Source of the DNA: Opisthocomus hoazin
Taxonomy: Eukaryota; Chordata; Aves; Opisthocomiformes; Opisthocomidae
Assembly: GCF_030867145.1 (NCBI RefSeq)
Contig: NC_134419.1
Location: forward strand, 71,295,403 to 71,359,402
Length of the DNA: 64,000 nt
Reading direction: 5' to 3'
Position 1 is the stretch's first letter, and each line of letters begins with the position of its first letter. The translations under genes were made by a program, and so were the position numbers. The notes under the pieces were generated by a model. That model did no database searches. It was not told where the DNA came from and worked only from the letters and a program-made list of their open reading frames with translations. Below are positions 14,601 to 29,100 of the stretch, in pieces.

Positions 14601-17600
14601 CACTCCCACCATTCTATTTCAGTTGAATCAAAATTCAAGGCAGAAAACTCAAATATGGACAGAAATATCATTTGCAAGTATTTACTTAAACTCTTTAGTA
14701 GTCCAGCTTTTATATTTGTAAAACGCTGCTCTCTACTCCCGTACAACTTCATATCGCACTGTCACTGCCGTTTCCAGCTACCAGAGTACCCACATTTGTT
14801 CAAAGCAGCTTTCAATATTAAAATCTAAATCCTGCAAAATACCCTAAAATCTTTGGAGAAAATACACACAGGCGTACACATATTTTCTCAGCCCCTTGCT
14901 GTACTATTTTACATAGACTAGTGCTACAGACTTGACAGCAGCTATATGCTTCAGCAGTGACAGATTAAAGCAAGTTGCATTTCTTTTATTAAAGACACCA
15001 ATTATTTTAATTTTTAAAACGAGAGAGAGAAGTAAGAGTCATCAACATCAGCAAGTCAGTTGCTCCAAAATGAAGAAAAGTGGTGCTGACAACTGTCTAA
15101 TCCTCCTCCCCGTTACAGGCATTCTGGGACTCCATGGGGCAGCAGCAAGGGAATTCTAACAGCAGCAAGTAAAGTCTTATAAATCTGCATTAAACTTGTA
15201 CATCTTCACTCATCAGGTGAATTTTCTAGACAAGATAAAATAACATTAGGCACTACCGACACAAAGCCACATAAGCAGGATCTGCCTAACCTAACCAGAC
15301 AGCCGAGAGGCAGGGGGATACTCCCAAGTCTTTCTAGTTTTCCATTCCTTAGCTGACCCCATCTATTTGCCTATTTATGCACTGTTTCTCCTGTATGAAC
15401 TGTAAGGTTTTACCTTGGCTTCTTCTGTGACTTTTTAAAACAGAACTGTAGAGTAAAATGTTGGTGTCTGCTCTTTCTGTTTGTTTTTTTATATTGCAGT
15501 AACACAGTATAGCTTTCAAAACAAAAAGACAATTATTAAACACAAAATTTTCTCAATTCCCAGGCTTTCGAACTTTCAGAATGGAAAAAAAAAAATTACT
15601 GCAGTTACAGTTAAAAAAATACTGGGGGACGATTACTCTCTTTAAAAGATAAAATGTTTTTTTGTCATCAGTTTTGCACACCTATGGAGTACACGCTGTA
15701 AAGAGCCCAGAAAAGTTTATGCCTCTTTCACTTATGACTTCGACGATGACTCAGAATCCAAAAAATACAGAGGGTATAAGTGATACAGGGTTTAAAACAA
15801 AAAAATACTTTCCAAAAAACAAAACATCTTCCTAACGTCAGTCACCTAACCATGCAGCTACTCTACAGTCTGCCTTTTGTCAAATCCCTTTCGTTATCAG
15901 CAAAAGAAATGCTATTCATTTGCATGCAGCTGCAAAAATACAGAAGGAAATCTTCTTACTCTCATTTCAATATGAAATAAACCACTATGGATTAAAAACC
16001 AGAATCTCAGTATTTTTAAAAATAGGAACAGATAAGGTATTATTGATTACCTAATGTAATATACTTTAGAGGACAATTATTCAGAACATCAAGTCAGATA
16101 TTGCAGCTACTTGTAATGAGGTGTGCCTACCACGGTCCCAGCTCTCACAAAGCTTCTCCTCTGCTGCACAGTTAGAAACAAACCGCAGCGGGAAGAAATA
16201 GATACAAATGGCAGATGTAATGTTTATACTCTTTCACTCAAATTAATCCCAGAGAGCTTTACAAACTTAACTAATTATTTGAAAGTGCCCCAAATCTTAC
16301 AAATATTTTGCTCACAGTGAAGTCATCTTCTGGCACTACCTGCTACTAAAGGCAGCTTTCCTGGGCTAGAACAGTACGGCAATCTAACCATACTTACCAT
16401 TTACATATAAGTAAATAAAACAACAAAAAAAAAATCTGCCAGAACACTGGACAGCATTTAGGGTAGGGAGAGGAATGAAATAAACACATAAATAATTCTT
16501 CATCAGAAATAGTCTGGAAAAAAAACATTCTTCTCTTCTCCCTTCTATTAAATGAAGGTCAGTAACAGATTATGGAAAATGTGTCTGCTTTACATGTCTG
16601 TAATTCTAGGCCCCTTAGATTCATAAAGATTACTTTCAAAAATCAAAGGTAAGTCAACATTTCCAAACCTGTGCATTTCACCTCTACTATCAGCAACATC
16701 AATTATTTGACATAGGATGCAAACATCATCACGTGCACAGATCAGTAGCTAAAAGGAAGTTTCTAAAAAGAAGTTTCACACGACGTAATCTCCCATGAAG
16801 CTTTAACCTCTAGAACAACATACCAGTAACTGAAACATACTTTGTATTTTCTTCTTCTAAGCTTGCAGTTGATTTTCACTTGATGGCATGCAGAAGTTTA
16901 GAATCCCTACATGAAAAACTTGTAAATGCTACTAGCAGAATGAAGGCACCAGTGTTTCAAAGCACCAGCCACTACCCAAGGTGGGCTTGCCGAGCTTCCT
17001 AACCCTAGAAGATACAAGTTAAAGGTCTCACGTAGCTTGGAGCACACCTTCCCATTGCACTGAAAGAGAAAGGAGACACAGGAGGGGACTGAAGAATTCA
17101 TCCAGTGCCCAGACACACGGCAGACCGCCAGCGAGTGCCAGGAGGAGACCAAGCTGTCAGCTGACGAGGTCTTGGTTCCTGCACATCCCGGTGCGGTGTG
17201 GTACCACCACTCCCACAGCCCCTGCACAAACCAAAGTCGCTGGTCACACACAGGCGTTTAACAACACCTTCAACCACTCAGATCCTCACACGAAGCACGC
17301 CACATTCATGTCCACGTCCACAACACGTCTATGCCCTGCAAAGCATCTTTTCCCCAGGCAAAAGGTGAATTTAAGTAGAAGGTGGTAACAAGATTAATGC
17401 TGCTACTCCTCCAGAATATCCCAAAACCACGGACCGAGCGGTACGTTCTTTAAGGTGATTCGCATGCTTGCCATCATCTGTTTTTACTGTATACAAAAGT
17501 CGCTTTCTGCAAAGACTTCCGTAAAATACAGTTTATTTTAGTGAATTTAGAGGGTTGACAACTAAGAGGATTATAGGACATTTACCAGTAAACTGGATCT

Positions 17601-19908
17601 TTGTTCAGAACACACACACACCTGTGAAGAGCGTAACACATTTAAAAAGATGTACTATAAGGCAAAAATTGTGTAAGAGTGACCCTTACAAAATACATAC
17701 ATTAATTTGGTCTTTGAGATAAAATCACAGAAAAAAAAAACTGTTCTAATAAAAGTAAATACTACATAAATACATAATACATAGCTTTTCTGGATTCTAA
17801 AGTAAGTTCTTATAACGAAGAAGAAAGTCTCAAACATTAAAATAAAAGCAAAGGTTGTACAGAATTTTTCAGACCAAAAAATACTGTGCTGATGTTAACA
17901 CTCTAGTGACAACTTGCTGGATATTTAAAAGGACACAGAAAGTTTCTGCAGATAAACACACTCCTGCGACTGCATTTCTTGCAATGCAGACAATTACATA
18001 CTTTTAAGGGTTCCACAAAGAAAGCTCATACGAAGACTACTCAAGGGGAGAACACGGACTGGCAATCTGCAGACAAAGTACTGTCCTGATCAGCCACAGC
18101 TCTGGGGATGTGTTTCAGAAAAGAAACGCAGCTCAGATTTGGACAGTCCCAGAAGCCACAGCACGGCCAGGGCTGGTCATGGTACAGCCATCTAAAAACT
18201 GTTTGCTAGCACATGTTCTTACCTTTAAAAGAAATGCAATACCACACACAGCTATAGCACCTTCCCTTATTTTCTTCAGTCTCACAATGCTCTTAAAAGA
18301 GAGAGCGTGTAAGCATAACCCCCTCACCTTACGCCCAGCACTTCAGAACTCAAGGTTTTCTAATTTCAGTAACACCAGCCATTTGGACAGACCAGTCTCC
18401 CAGACTCAATTTCTTTCTTTGTTTCACTAACTTCTTGATTTCATCAACAGCCTTTACAGTGAGTTTCAGAGCCAAACCAAGCACTCTCATTTTTTCCCTC
18501 TAGAGGTTTCCCATGATTTGGATTTAACCGAGTGCGCTGATATTTTTGACAAGAGGAAACAAAATAGATGGTCCTTATCTATCTCTTCCATACCATTTAT
18601 AATTTTAGCAACTGATACGACACAGAAACGGGATGAAGAATGGAGGTCAAGACGATAATCCCGGGGGGGTTAGTCTTTCATCATGTGTTTCCAGCATAGC
18701 TCATGTTAGTCTCCCTTTTCTGAACTCTCTCCAGTTAAAAATGAAGTAACTAGAACTGCAGAATATCCCAGGAAAACCTGCATCACTGATCAATATAAAT
18801 GAACAGTACTTTTGATGTGCCACATTCCCTACTCCCTCTCACCTGCCCCTTCACTCCTTTACAAGCAGTTGAAGAGCAGCAAGTGCTTGACAGATATTAA
18901 TCTGAACGCAGAGTATTCAAGGCATGATGAATACTCAGGAGAAAAAAAAGAAACCTAGTCTTTATATTTTCAGCTTCTATTGTACCACCTAGTCAATAGT
19001 AAACTATTTCTAGTAACAGCTGCTAAGAACTTTGAAGAGTATTTTTAGGATGTAACCAAGCAAGGAGTATTTTTAATCTATGATTATACATTGTCTAAGT
19101 CAGATGAGCATCAGTTAGGAGGTTTAGGCAGACTGTTCTTGTTATCATATCCTCATATAACTTGAGACTGCTGCAAAACAAATCTTTATGCAGGGCTGCT
19201 TAAGAAAGGCTATAATAGAGAAAACTGCGCAGTCCTATCATTTCTTTGGCAGGGAACACCTTCAGGAGAGCTTCATCTTTTTAGACTCTGTAATAATAAT
19301 GGTAACTCAATAGTAACTGCAGGTAGACAGACTGAAGTTTTCCTTAGTTCCATACACCCTGACACTGTCATTTTCACTGTACTGGGAAAATTCATTAGTT
19401 TCACAAGGTTACTTCAGATTTTCTCCAGCACAGCACGAGACGAGAATGTGGCTCCTCTGACTAAAAATGTAGAATTCTGCAGCCTCGAGGATAGGGCAAC
19501 TGGGTCTTTTTTCACCTGTTTATTTCCTCAATGTTTCTAAATACAACGCAGCTGAGGTGACAGAATAATGTAGCCTCAGCCTTTTGCATGTATTGCCAGA
19601 TTCTGTTAAAGATTAAATACAATCTTCAGATTATTCTTTCTTATCTTCGGGATTCTGAGAGAGCCTCTCATGGAAATGAAGAGGTAGGAGGTAACTATCT
19701 TTGCTGGAAAGGCAAGCCGGCTTTGCACTGAGTAGTAAAGGTATCTTTTCCACCTCCACATTAATTCCTTTTCGCTTTGCGCAGTATGATGTAACATACT
19801 GCTGTGAAACTGTCTTGCAGTTTAAGTTTCCCCACCCAAAACAAAGAGGGACCTGCTCCCTTGCTGCCACTGAAATTGCACATGGGCAGGGAAACAGAAC
19901 AAATCCAC
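5641..19908. other. Non-coding stretch; probable intron or intergenic DNA
   Basis: No exon or RNA gene could be supported. Open frames are short and look random. Local features are A-runs near 7225 and 8208, a small CpG cluster at 5740-5835, and a GC-richer patch at about 8560-8720. C exceeds G on the + strand in lines I counted by hand, for example 17 C against 5 G in 7381-7440. This is consistent with, but does not prove, transcription from the minus strand. I looked for LIM-domain Cys-x2-Cys patterns expected for ABLIM1 and did not find them. Confidence 0.45.
5740..5835. other. Small CpG cluster beside the old CR1
   Basis: About a hundred bases here hold several CpG dinucleotides (around ccggcgcacgg and cgacgcgacgccgcc) in otherwise CpG-poor DNA. 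The cluster is too short for a standard CpG island. It could be a minor alternative promoter, an unmethylated enhancer core or chance. No exon with a good start codon and splice donor is visible on either strand. Confidence 0.35.
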
Positions 19909-20372
19909 TGGAGATTTTGGAGAGGGTCCAGCGGAGGGCTACAAGGATGGTGAGGGGACTGGAACATCTCCCCTACGAGGAGAGGCTGAGGGAGCTGGGC
20001 TTGTTCAGCCTGGAGAAGAGAAGGCTGCGAGGGGACCTAATATATACTTAGAAATACCTGAAGGGTGGGTGTCAGGAGGATGGGGCCAAGCTCTTTTCAG
20101 TGGTGCCCAGTGACAGGACAAGGGGCAGTGGGCACAAACCGAGGCACAGGAAGTTCCGTCTGAACATGAGGAAGAACTTCTTCACTCTGAGGGTGACGGA
20201 GCACTGGCACAGGCTGCCCAGGGAGGCTGTGGAGTCTCCTTCTCTGGAGATATTCAAGACCCGCCTGGATGTGGTCCTGTGCAGCTTGCTGTAGGTGACC
20301 CTGCTTCGGCAGGGGGGTTGGACTAGATGACCCACAGAGGTCCCTTCCAACCCCTACCATTCTGTGATTCTG
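19909..20372 (+). mobile_element. CR1 LINE 3' fragment (5'-truncated), sense to + strand
   Basis: A 5'-truncated CR1 copy of about 460 bp. It starts near the end of the reverse-transcriptase ORF (the reading '[17 protein letters not shown]' is typical of the CR1 ORF2 C-terminal part) and runs through the conserved 3' UTR (gaccctgcttcggcaggggg). It ends in ccattctgtgattctg, a short version of the CR1 terminal 8-bp repeat. The ORF2 remnant is broken by an in-frame TAG at about 20048-20050, so it is a pseudogene fragment. CR1 elements do not make clear target-site duplications and none is seen. The 5' boundary is approximate. Confidence 0.95.
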
Positions 20373-22609
20373 AGATCTCCAGACTACGCTGCTGGGAGGA
20401 ATGAAAGAATAAGTTACTGTTCAATGGCTGCAAGACAGTGAAAAGGGATACCATCCATGCCAGAGTGTTTAACCAAACCGAGAGATCCAGAAAAATACTG
20501 CTTGCTTCTCTTCCGTAACTATCAGCTCACCCTGATAACAGAAAAAGCAATGTAAGTGGTTTTAACACTCCCTCTCGCACTATTCTCTGCCACAATCAGT
20601 AGAAACAGGATGCACATAGATCCAAATAAACCCTGTAATTGTTTTACATTATTTACTGAAACTCTGAAAAATTTTCTCTTCAGTTTGAAGACCAGCTGCT
20701 TTTATCACACCAAAGAACAGTGACAGGAAAAAGGAAATATAACAAGGAAAACAAATACCACTACAGCAAAGGAGACTCAAGTACCTTGATACCCTCCCCA
20801 CCATATTGCTTCAGCGTGACATTATCTGGTATCTCAGGTCTCCTTCAGCACAGGAAAGCCCAGCTCAATGGGTAAAGGACAGGGAAGTCCAGCAAAGCGT
20901 TAGTGTTTGGTTTAGGTTCACTGCAGTTTCCTTATTCTCCCTCCTTGAGGCACACGTAATTTCACAACTGAGAGAAGGGTGTGGGTACCAGCCTAGCCCA
21001 GACAGCCAGCGTGCTCACCCGACACTTCAGCGTTAACTGGGAAGACACACAGATGCTGTAGAAAATGACTCCTACCTAGGACACTGACCCTCTTTGCCAA
21101 GGGAAATGAAAAGTGATTAAAGGAGTTGGGAAGTCCGAGAGGGGGCACCTGGGATGCGGACTCCCCACTCTGAGACCAAACTTGTGAGACACTGTGCAAA
21201 GATCTGTAGAGCCTAAAATTTCTCCTTCCACCTACCACACTGTGAAATAGAATCGACCTCTTGCTAGAAAAACTGACTTGCCTGTTTCTTTTACAGGCAA
21301 AGCCTGTAATTCCAGAGTCATCTCCTGGAAGGATAGAGGCATGCCAAGGAAATCCCATCGTGCGATTACCACGCTATGATGTCTGCAGTCAAAAAAGACC
21401 AAGCTTGCCTGCTCCAGGGTTAGGCCACCTCCAGGAGAGCTGCAGATGCAGTTTCAAAAGATTTCAGCAACTCAAATACAAGCAGCAAGTTGCTTTGGAC
21501 ACAAGAATGTCGAAGAGTGGCCATAAGGCATTTCACCTTTCCCTCAATCAAACCCATTTTATAGCTAGGAATGCAAAACTATCTCACAGGAGTTCTAGGA
21601 TGGCCAATGCCAATCAAATCAGACAAACTACCAGCGAAGACATCCATTTGTTCCCAAGGGGTATGCTGTTTACACACTAGAACAGCGTGAAAGCAAGGTG
21701 ATTAAACTGAGTGCAAATACAACCATAAGACTGCAACTATTTAGTGTGACATATCCAAACCTAGTGAACTACTTACAGACGTCCAGAGACCCAAGAGCCT
21801 TGCAGATTGACACAGAGGAGGCAGACATTCAATACAAACACGCTAAAACTATCTGCAATAAAAGCCAGGGTGAAAAAAGTCTGATGCAGGCAGGCTCCAT
21901 ACTTACCCAGTTAAGCACTCAACCTCGAAGGACTATACAGAGTCATCAGGGAGAGAACCAGCAGAGTAGTCAGAAAGTTTGGTCCAACACTCTGAGAGAT
22001 CAGTACGTGCAGTCTAGTATCTAAACAATCCCCTCAAATCCATTTTCAGTAACATCCAGACGATACGGGAAGAACAATAGGTACAAAATGGGAAATTCCA
22101 ACCGAACCGGGGCCACGCTGCACTCTGTATGTGCTCAAAACAGGAGAACCCGATGATCTTAGAACAATGAAGGGACTAGAATATAAAATCACAAAGTACT
22201 TAGCAAAAAAATTCATCTATTCAATCAGAGGCATATCATAAGAATATGCAAGAACAAACATCATAGCTGTGGGCAAGAAACAAAAAAGAGAGACCCAAAC
22301 AATTCTAAACCTGTTTTTCTGATCTAACTGCACTGTCTTTTTTAACAAACTTTATAAAAAATAGACTGTGCCCCAATATCTTTTTGGATAATTGTTTTTA
22401 GATGAGGAAAATTCAGTAGATGTAGTTTAGCAATAGCATTTTACACAGTGCCACTTTATACAGCACCACAAAGGAAATGATGAGTGTAGTTAGAGAAGAT
22501 GGGAAAATTACAGGTGAGCAAGGAACTGACTACAAGAGAAGAACAAGAGGTTATGCAAAAAGCGACATGCGAGCTGAACGCCAGCAAAAAGCAGAGAACT
22601 ACTTGGCTG

Positions 22610-23140
22610 CAGTTTTGAGTGCAGAAAATGTTAATGGCAGGGTCTTGCAGGGGAGCTGAAGGAGAAGCTGAGGGGCAGGAGAGCTGCCTGGAGAGCCGCT
22701 CGTGCCAAGGGGAGCCGGGAGCCTCCCACCTTCTGCTTCCCCAGGTGCCGGCACAGCGTAGCTACTCGGCCGGTCACCGAGCTGCATCATAGCCAAGGAT
22801 GGCCGACTGCCACCTGGCCCTGGCCCCAGGACCCCTTCCTAATGATGGCAGGTGACTAAGGAACGTCCCGAGCCCACGCAGCCCTTGTGGCCTCAGCCAC
22901 CTCCACCCCACTGAAGCAAAGGGGGCTCTCTCCAAAGCCGGTGCTTCCAGGGGTGGGCCCTGCAAGCAGCGTCTGAGCCCATGGCAGGGAAAACCCAGGC
23001 GAGGGCTCCAAGGGGCCGGTCACGAATCCTGGTGTAACATCTCCCCAGGCCCATCAGACGGTCTGCCCGAAGACGAGGGAGGCTCTGCCAGGCAGGCAGC
23101 TCTCAAGCGCCTTCCTCTGCCCCTTCTGTCGGTGGCTAAG
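22610..23140. other. GC-rich block of about 0.5 kb, unexplained
   Basis: The block stands out sharply from its AT-rich surroundings and contains roughly two dozen CpGs by eye, fewer than a true CpG island of this GC content would have. No match to CR1 or LTR sequence was recognised. Both strands have short open frames rich in Pro, Gly, Leu and Arg that look like composition effects. It could be an old retroposed sequence, an alternative exon or promoter, or a gene-conversion hotspot. Confidence 0.5.
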
Positions 23141-26100
23141 TCAGATTTGAGAACGTGACAGCCTCATCACTTACACTCAGAAGTGACCTAAATCTGTGGC
23201 CACCCTCTGAGGATGGCAGAAAGACTCCATGCATCAGTTTCACCTCCATTTTTTGTGGAAAAAATATTTAAGACTGATGTTCTAAATCTTGTGGTTCTTA
23301 CTGCTTTGCTAAAGATCAGTAGGCACATTAGAGCTGAAATCATGCAAGGTGTAGCTTTATTTCAACTTTCTAATCTGAATAAAGAAATTGATTTAAAATG
23401 CCATTTTTACATGGATTCTCTATGCACCAGGCTGTAATGGCCAAAGCTAAAAATGTGCCAAACTGATACTGAAGTCTATCACACAACCCTCCTAACACAG
23501 CACAACACCGGCACACACCTCTGACGACCAGCGGTCCCTGAAATATGGCACGTCTCCCTTTATCTGCAACAAAGAATCCACCACTCTGCCATGCAAAGTG
23601 AATTTTATTAGCTTGATTCAGGGTCTGTCACTCACTTTTCAACATCTTACGTGTACCTATAATATATGTCATGGTGAATCCATCTGATGAACTGTGTTTC
23701 TCTGTGCTCCTTTGACAAACCCTAGGCAATTTGCCTGTCAGTCCAGCTCCTTTACAACAATATTGAAGTCCAAATTATTAAAAAAGCTTTACATAGCTTG
23801 CTTTATTAATCAATAAATAAAAAAATAGATAAAGGCTACAAACTGTTTCTCTGTTTCTGCTGTCTATTTACATGAGCAAGTCCTCAGGCACTGATGTTTC
23901 AGTGTGTAAATGGTACTTGGCACAATGCCCATCATTCACCCCAGCCTTGCTGGGCTTCCCAGAGTTAATCTAATAATCTCAAGCATTTTTTAAGAGCGAG
24001 ATCCACCTTATCTATTGGTACTTGCCCAAAAGATAAGCATCTCCTCCACACTAAATCATTGACACTTATGATTAACATAAAAAGTACCTATGAATGTTAA
24101 TTTATCAGCCTTGTCATATATCTTTGGGGATGAATGACACTTCTTATTCCTCAGCAACCATTCAGACCAGACACAGTAAATGCCAGCTTAGTCATGTGTC
24201 GATGTAGCAGTGGCAGTTTCCTCAAATGAGAAAGCAGTCCCCAAGCTAAATGCTCACCTTAGGTCAAGTCAACAGCAGTGTTAAAGCGAAAATCTACAGT
24301 TTCAAAATGGGGAAAAAATGGCTTTAACGGATTTAAATGAGCTTAAATCATCTTTCCAAAAAAAGTTTATTCTTCCTCAAAAATGAAAACCTGTAACACT
24401 AGCAAAATGGTATTATTTCTTCTCATTTTTCTGTAATGAATTCTTAAATGCACAAGGCAGACTTTTCATGGTGAGTATATTTCTGATGATCAAAATCCAG
24501 ATCTTTAAACAAGCCAGTAGTTTTCAATCTCATGACTAAAACTATTCCTCCATTCAGCAACTGACATTTTCAGGCTTGATGGCTTTTAGTGCAGGGAATC
24601 ACAACACACCATAAAGGAGCCTCCAACAAAAGATTAAAACAAGCAGTAAAAGGAAAAGCCTTTTCTGGTCAATCCTCACTCGTAGGCTTCAGTAAGTGGA
24701 AAACAACCTGAAAGAAAATCAACAATGGTAAGAGTAAAGCCACGATGGGCAGGACCCTTTCGGTCACGAGCAGTGGTTCCCAGCAGTGCTCAGGCGAAGG
24801 AGCACCCGCGAGCACACCCAGCCGTGGGCTCCGGAGGTGGCCTGGCCGCTCCAAAGGGAGCAATCTGCACAGCATCTTCACACCCTGTGCACCTTCAGCC
24901 TCTTCATCTGCTGCGCAAGCGCTCTCTCACGTGCCACCATCAAAATTCCTATGACCCTGCAAGCGCAGCCAGGAGCAGGCAGGTTGACTTTGGTCATAAA
25001 GTACAATTTCACTGAATGTGACCTAAACTGGATGCAAATAAACAAAGACAGTACTGATGAAATCGCTGCCTTCATAGACCAGATTAGTGTCAAAGAAGGG
25101 ACAATGGTTTAGAAATCTGGGGGTTTTTTTATTTTTAATATCTTGACCTTGATCATGTCCATTTTAAAACACTGAAAAGACATTTACTTTTTCGATGTGA
25201 AGGCACATCTAAAGCAATACAGCCACAAATGGATCATTCCTGGGTTAGCTCTGAATTACAAGCAGCTCACGAAATGCAGCACCAGCTGTCCCTAACACCT
25301 TTTAGGAAGCCTGTACTTAACACAGATCTCCTACAAATCTTCCTGGTTTTGCAACAGCAGGCACCAGGGCCCTTCTAGCAGATACCTCAGCACCCTACAG
25401 GGCAGGATGCCAGGTCACTTTTAATTTATCCCCAGAAAAGTAGGTCATCTGTAGCATGACCAAGTACATCTTGGGGGATATTCAAAGCACGGGGTGCTGC
25501 AAGAGGCTTTCCCAGGTAAAACCAGGAGGGCCACTCCAGGCTCAGGTGTGCTCCCAAGGACAGGCTATGTAACCACTATTTTAGCCACAAGCCTGTCCTG
25601 AAAAATCACTGGACACAAACAACAGTCTGCAATGCACTAGTAATAAAACACAGCCCTTCCCTCCCCGCAAGAATGCCATGGAAATTAGTTAATTTACAAA
25701 CTAGGAAGAACATCATTACAGATCGTAGAGTATCTTTATCACTATAAACATGTCATCATATTTATCACTGTTTCCTGTCACCACATTCCAAGAACATGTC
25801 TTCAGTGCAGTTAAATCACAAGCTCCAAAATAATCATTTCCCACCTCTATTGTCATTTCTCCAAGTTATTTTTTGCCTTAGAAAAAGACAACATGAGTAT
25901 CTGTGAGGCACGTTACACAAAGCAGCTTGAGGCTTTTATCTGCCTGAACAACTAAATAATTGTGCTAGAAAACTGTTACTTCTGCTCCCAAGCACGTTCA
26001 GAATCAAATTTCACAAAGAAAAAGAATGACCCAGTTCAGCAATGTAAATACATGCCACCTCATTAGCTCCTAAGTTTAGCCGAAACAACGTTCAGATGCT

Positions 26101-29100
26101 ACAGCCTGCACGTCACACGACAAAGTCCACAAATGCTCCTTACGATGAGCAGGACCGGACAGAGAGACGGTCAGACCGCTGCAGCGCCGAACTGGCAGAG
26201 GTCACTCGAAGGCCACGTCCTTACAGCTGAGGCTTTGCCAGGGAATCCCGCGAGCTGTGTTCTTCAGCTGCTTGCACCGCTTCAAGCAGCAGGTCAGCAA
26301 GCGGCACTACGGACAGCCTGATGACCCTGCAGTGAGATCAGCACCACCAGAGCGTGCAGACCCTGCCCAAAGCCAGTCCAGAAATAATCTCTATTTGTCT
26401 AAGCAAGCCACTCCATGTATCTTCGATTTATTCCCAATATGCTCTGCCTCCTTCACCTGCGAAAGTTGTTTTAAAAAAGTTATTAAAGCTCGATTAATTT
26501 CATTCATAAAGCTTTTTCTTATAGCTGTAAGGAGGAGCCAGAGATGTCCTGCTTTTGTAGAGTTTGATGTGTTTCATGTTTCATTTTTGGGAAAAAGCAC
26601 CACCTTGCCTTTGAAAACATGAACACACGAGAACTGCACAGAAGTCTTAGGATCCCGCAGCCCTCACATGGTAACACAGCTGAAAAGGGACTTTGAGTCA
26701 TCAAAACCTTTCCACTCCTGTACAGCTGTCTATAACAAGAGTAAAGAACTACATCTTCAGTCCAGCCTGGATGATTAATTAACTGACGCCACAGCAACGC
26801 TGCAGCTGCGTTTGTTGAGTTATCATCCTCAGGACCATAATTAACCCAGGGGATGTTCCAGTGGGAATCAGGCTTGAATGGCATCAGTGGTAACAATTAC
26901 AGCTCCTGAAGCTTTCCCAGCACCTCAGAGCAGCATCTCAGCCCTCCGAGCAACCCTCCAGTTCTGCCAAACGCCTCATGGAGGCAGCTAAGGCTCAGCA
27001 TGTTTTCGCTGGACTCAGGGATCATCCTGGCTGACAGAAACCTCTGACCTAAGATTTTGCTTCTAAAATAACAGCGTCTTGCGTATACTTCCCCTTTATC
27101 CCCATTTCTTTCATATAAGCGATGAAAGGAAAAGAGGGAAGTCCACAACTAAAACGGGAGGTGGGGGCAGATTTCTCCCTTCAGCCTGCCTTTTGGATTT
27201 GTTAATAAATCCTGTAGTTCAAGGAGGCAAGAGATCATAATGCTGGCTAAAAATGTTTCACTATGCCCTAGCATTGCTTTGGATTTCTTCTTCCAACATC
27301 CACACTCACTGAATCTTTACAGCTCTCAGCCATGGATATTCACACCTCGTGGCATAAAACCCAAACACCGGACTGAAGCAGTATGTTATAATATGTTATC
27401 ATAGGCGATTTTAAATGTTTTTGTTTTACCTAGTGGAGTTGTTCCCATTTTCACCCTCGATTAATGCATCAACCCCAGGTGCAAGATATCCCAGTTCCTC
27501 CCAGAGACATCGGTCTACCCACCACAGCAGCTCCTGATGAGGCAACACAGTGCTCTCTCCTCTAAAACAAATGCAAAGAGGGGACATCCTTGATCTTTTA
27601 TTGCCTAAGTGTTTCTGGTGCAATGAACTACTTGCAGCTGACATTTGAAACTGGAAGCTAAAAAGAAATCTGCAGATGGGATTTGAAGGTCATCCAAACA
27701 CAGCTTTAAACCTGCTCTATTTTGCTCCCTAGTGTAGCCTCAATGTCTGTAAGTTATCCCGTACTTTTTTCCTCCAGGTTGATCATCTGGTATATCAATT
27801 TATATTGGGTGGGTAAGAGCAAAAATAGATTACCAGAGATTTTCCTAATGATATTTTATTTTAAAGCAATAAAGCTGGAAAACTTCATTTTGTCTTTTAA
27901 CTTACCGTGTGCAAAGAAAAAAATCCCCAACTTTCCCCTGTAATTACATGACACCTAACAAGAAACAGATCTGCATCACCAAACGCTGTGAGAAATGTCT
28001 GTTACAACTTTGCAGGACAGCGTATCAGAGATACTGTGACACTCCCTAGGCTACCAACTGGACTTAAAAGAATTTGTATTTGTAACTCAATACTGTTGAT
28101 TTCTGTACCTATCTACATTTGAGCAAAAAGGCTAACTATGTGTTTGCATAAAAAGCTGACTACAACCCCATGCAAAGGATTAGCCCACATATGCATGACA
28201 CTTAAATCCTACTTAAGCCTATTCCAAATATCATTAACGTTCTTCTTGCACAAATGAGGCAGCACCATCCTGGATTAGGTAACGGGAGACATGCTTAGCA
28301 TGCTGGGCTAGATGACAGGGAAAGAACAACACAGCATTACTAGGTTATGCCTCATCTGTGCTTTCTAACCCCCTTGGATGTAACAGCCTCATCTTATATG
28401 TCCTCTCCTATATCATGACCTGCACCTGCCCCTGTAGATCACGCCAACCACTGACACCTCGCACGCTGAATCACACAGTAGGAGAGAAGCTGCAGCACTG
28501 AGGAGAGCCTGCGCTGGGCTGTACTTGGCAGTGGGGCATCACAGATGCAAGGTCAGCTCTGAGTGGCATCAGTGGGAATACACACAGACACAAAACCTCC
28601 TAACTGCGGTGCTCTGGATCTTGTTAAACACACTAACAACAACGACTTGCTATGAAGACCCCACTACTTTAAATTACATACTTGCTTAGTAAACCACAAA
28701 CTCAGGCTCACTTAGAAAGTGGACACAACTAAGTAATAAATGCTTCTCGCTAAAATCCCCAGAACCTAGTGATGCAGGCCACTCCTCACCGCAAACTCCA
28801 GTCTGAGTTTGGACCACAGGAGTAAATGTTGCCAGACAGGGCCTTGAGCCACCTCATTCATCCCAGTCCTCAAGGGGCAGTTCTGCTCACCGGACTGGCA
28901 GGGTGCTTGGTACTCAAAGAAAAAGACCAACTTGCAGGTGACAGCTGGCAGCTATGACGGCGAGAGGTCACGCTCAAAATGTGTTCTATGACTGCTGTCT
29001 CAAATTATTTTCATTCCACAATTCACTGATTTTAAGGCATCTACCATCACCCAGCCTGACTTTCGGCAATAAAATTTACGACAGTGCACACAAGCCTCAG

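Noticed and set aside
19701..20051. 116-codon frame at 19.7-20.05 kb
   Set aside because: Its second half is the broken tail of CR1 ORF2; the first half is unrelated flank.
24669..24881. 70-codon minus-strand frame with a hydrophobic helix
   Set aside because: Short, no homology recognised; a single hydrophobic stretch is common in T-rich random frames.
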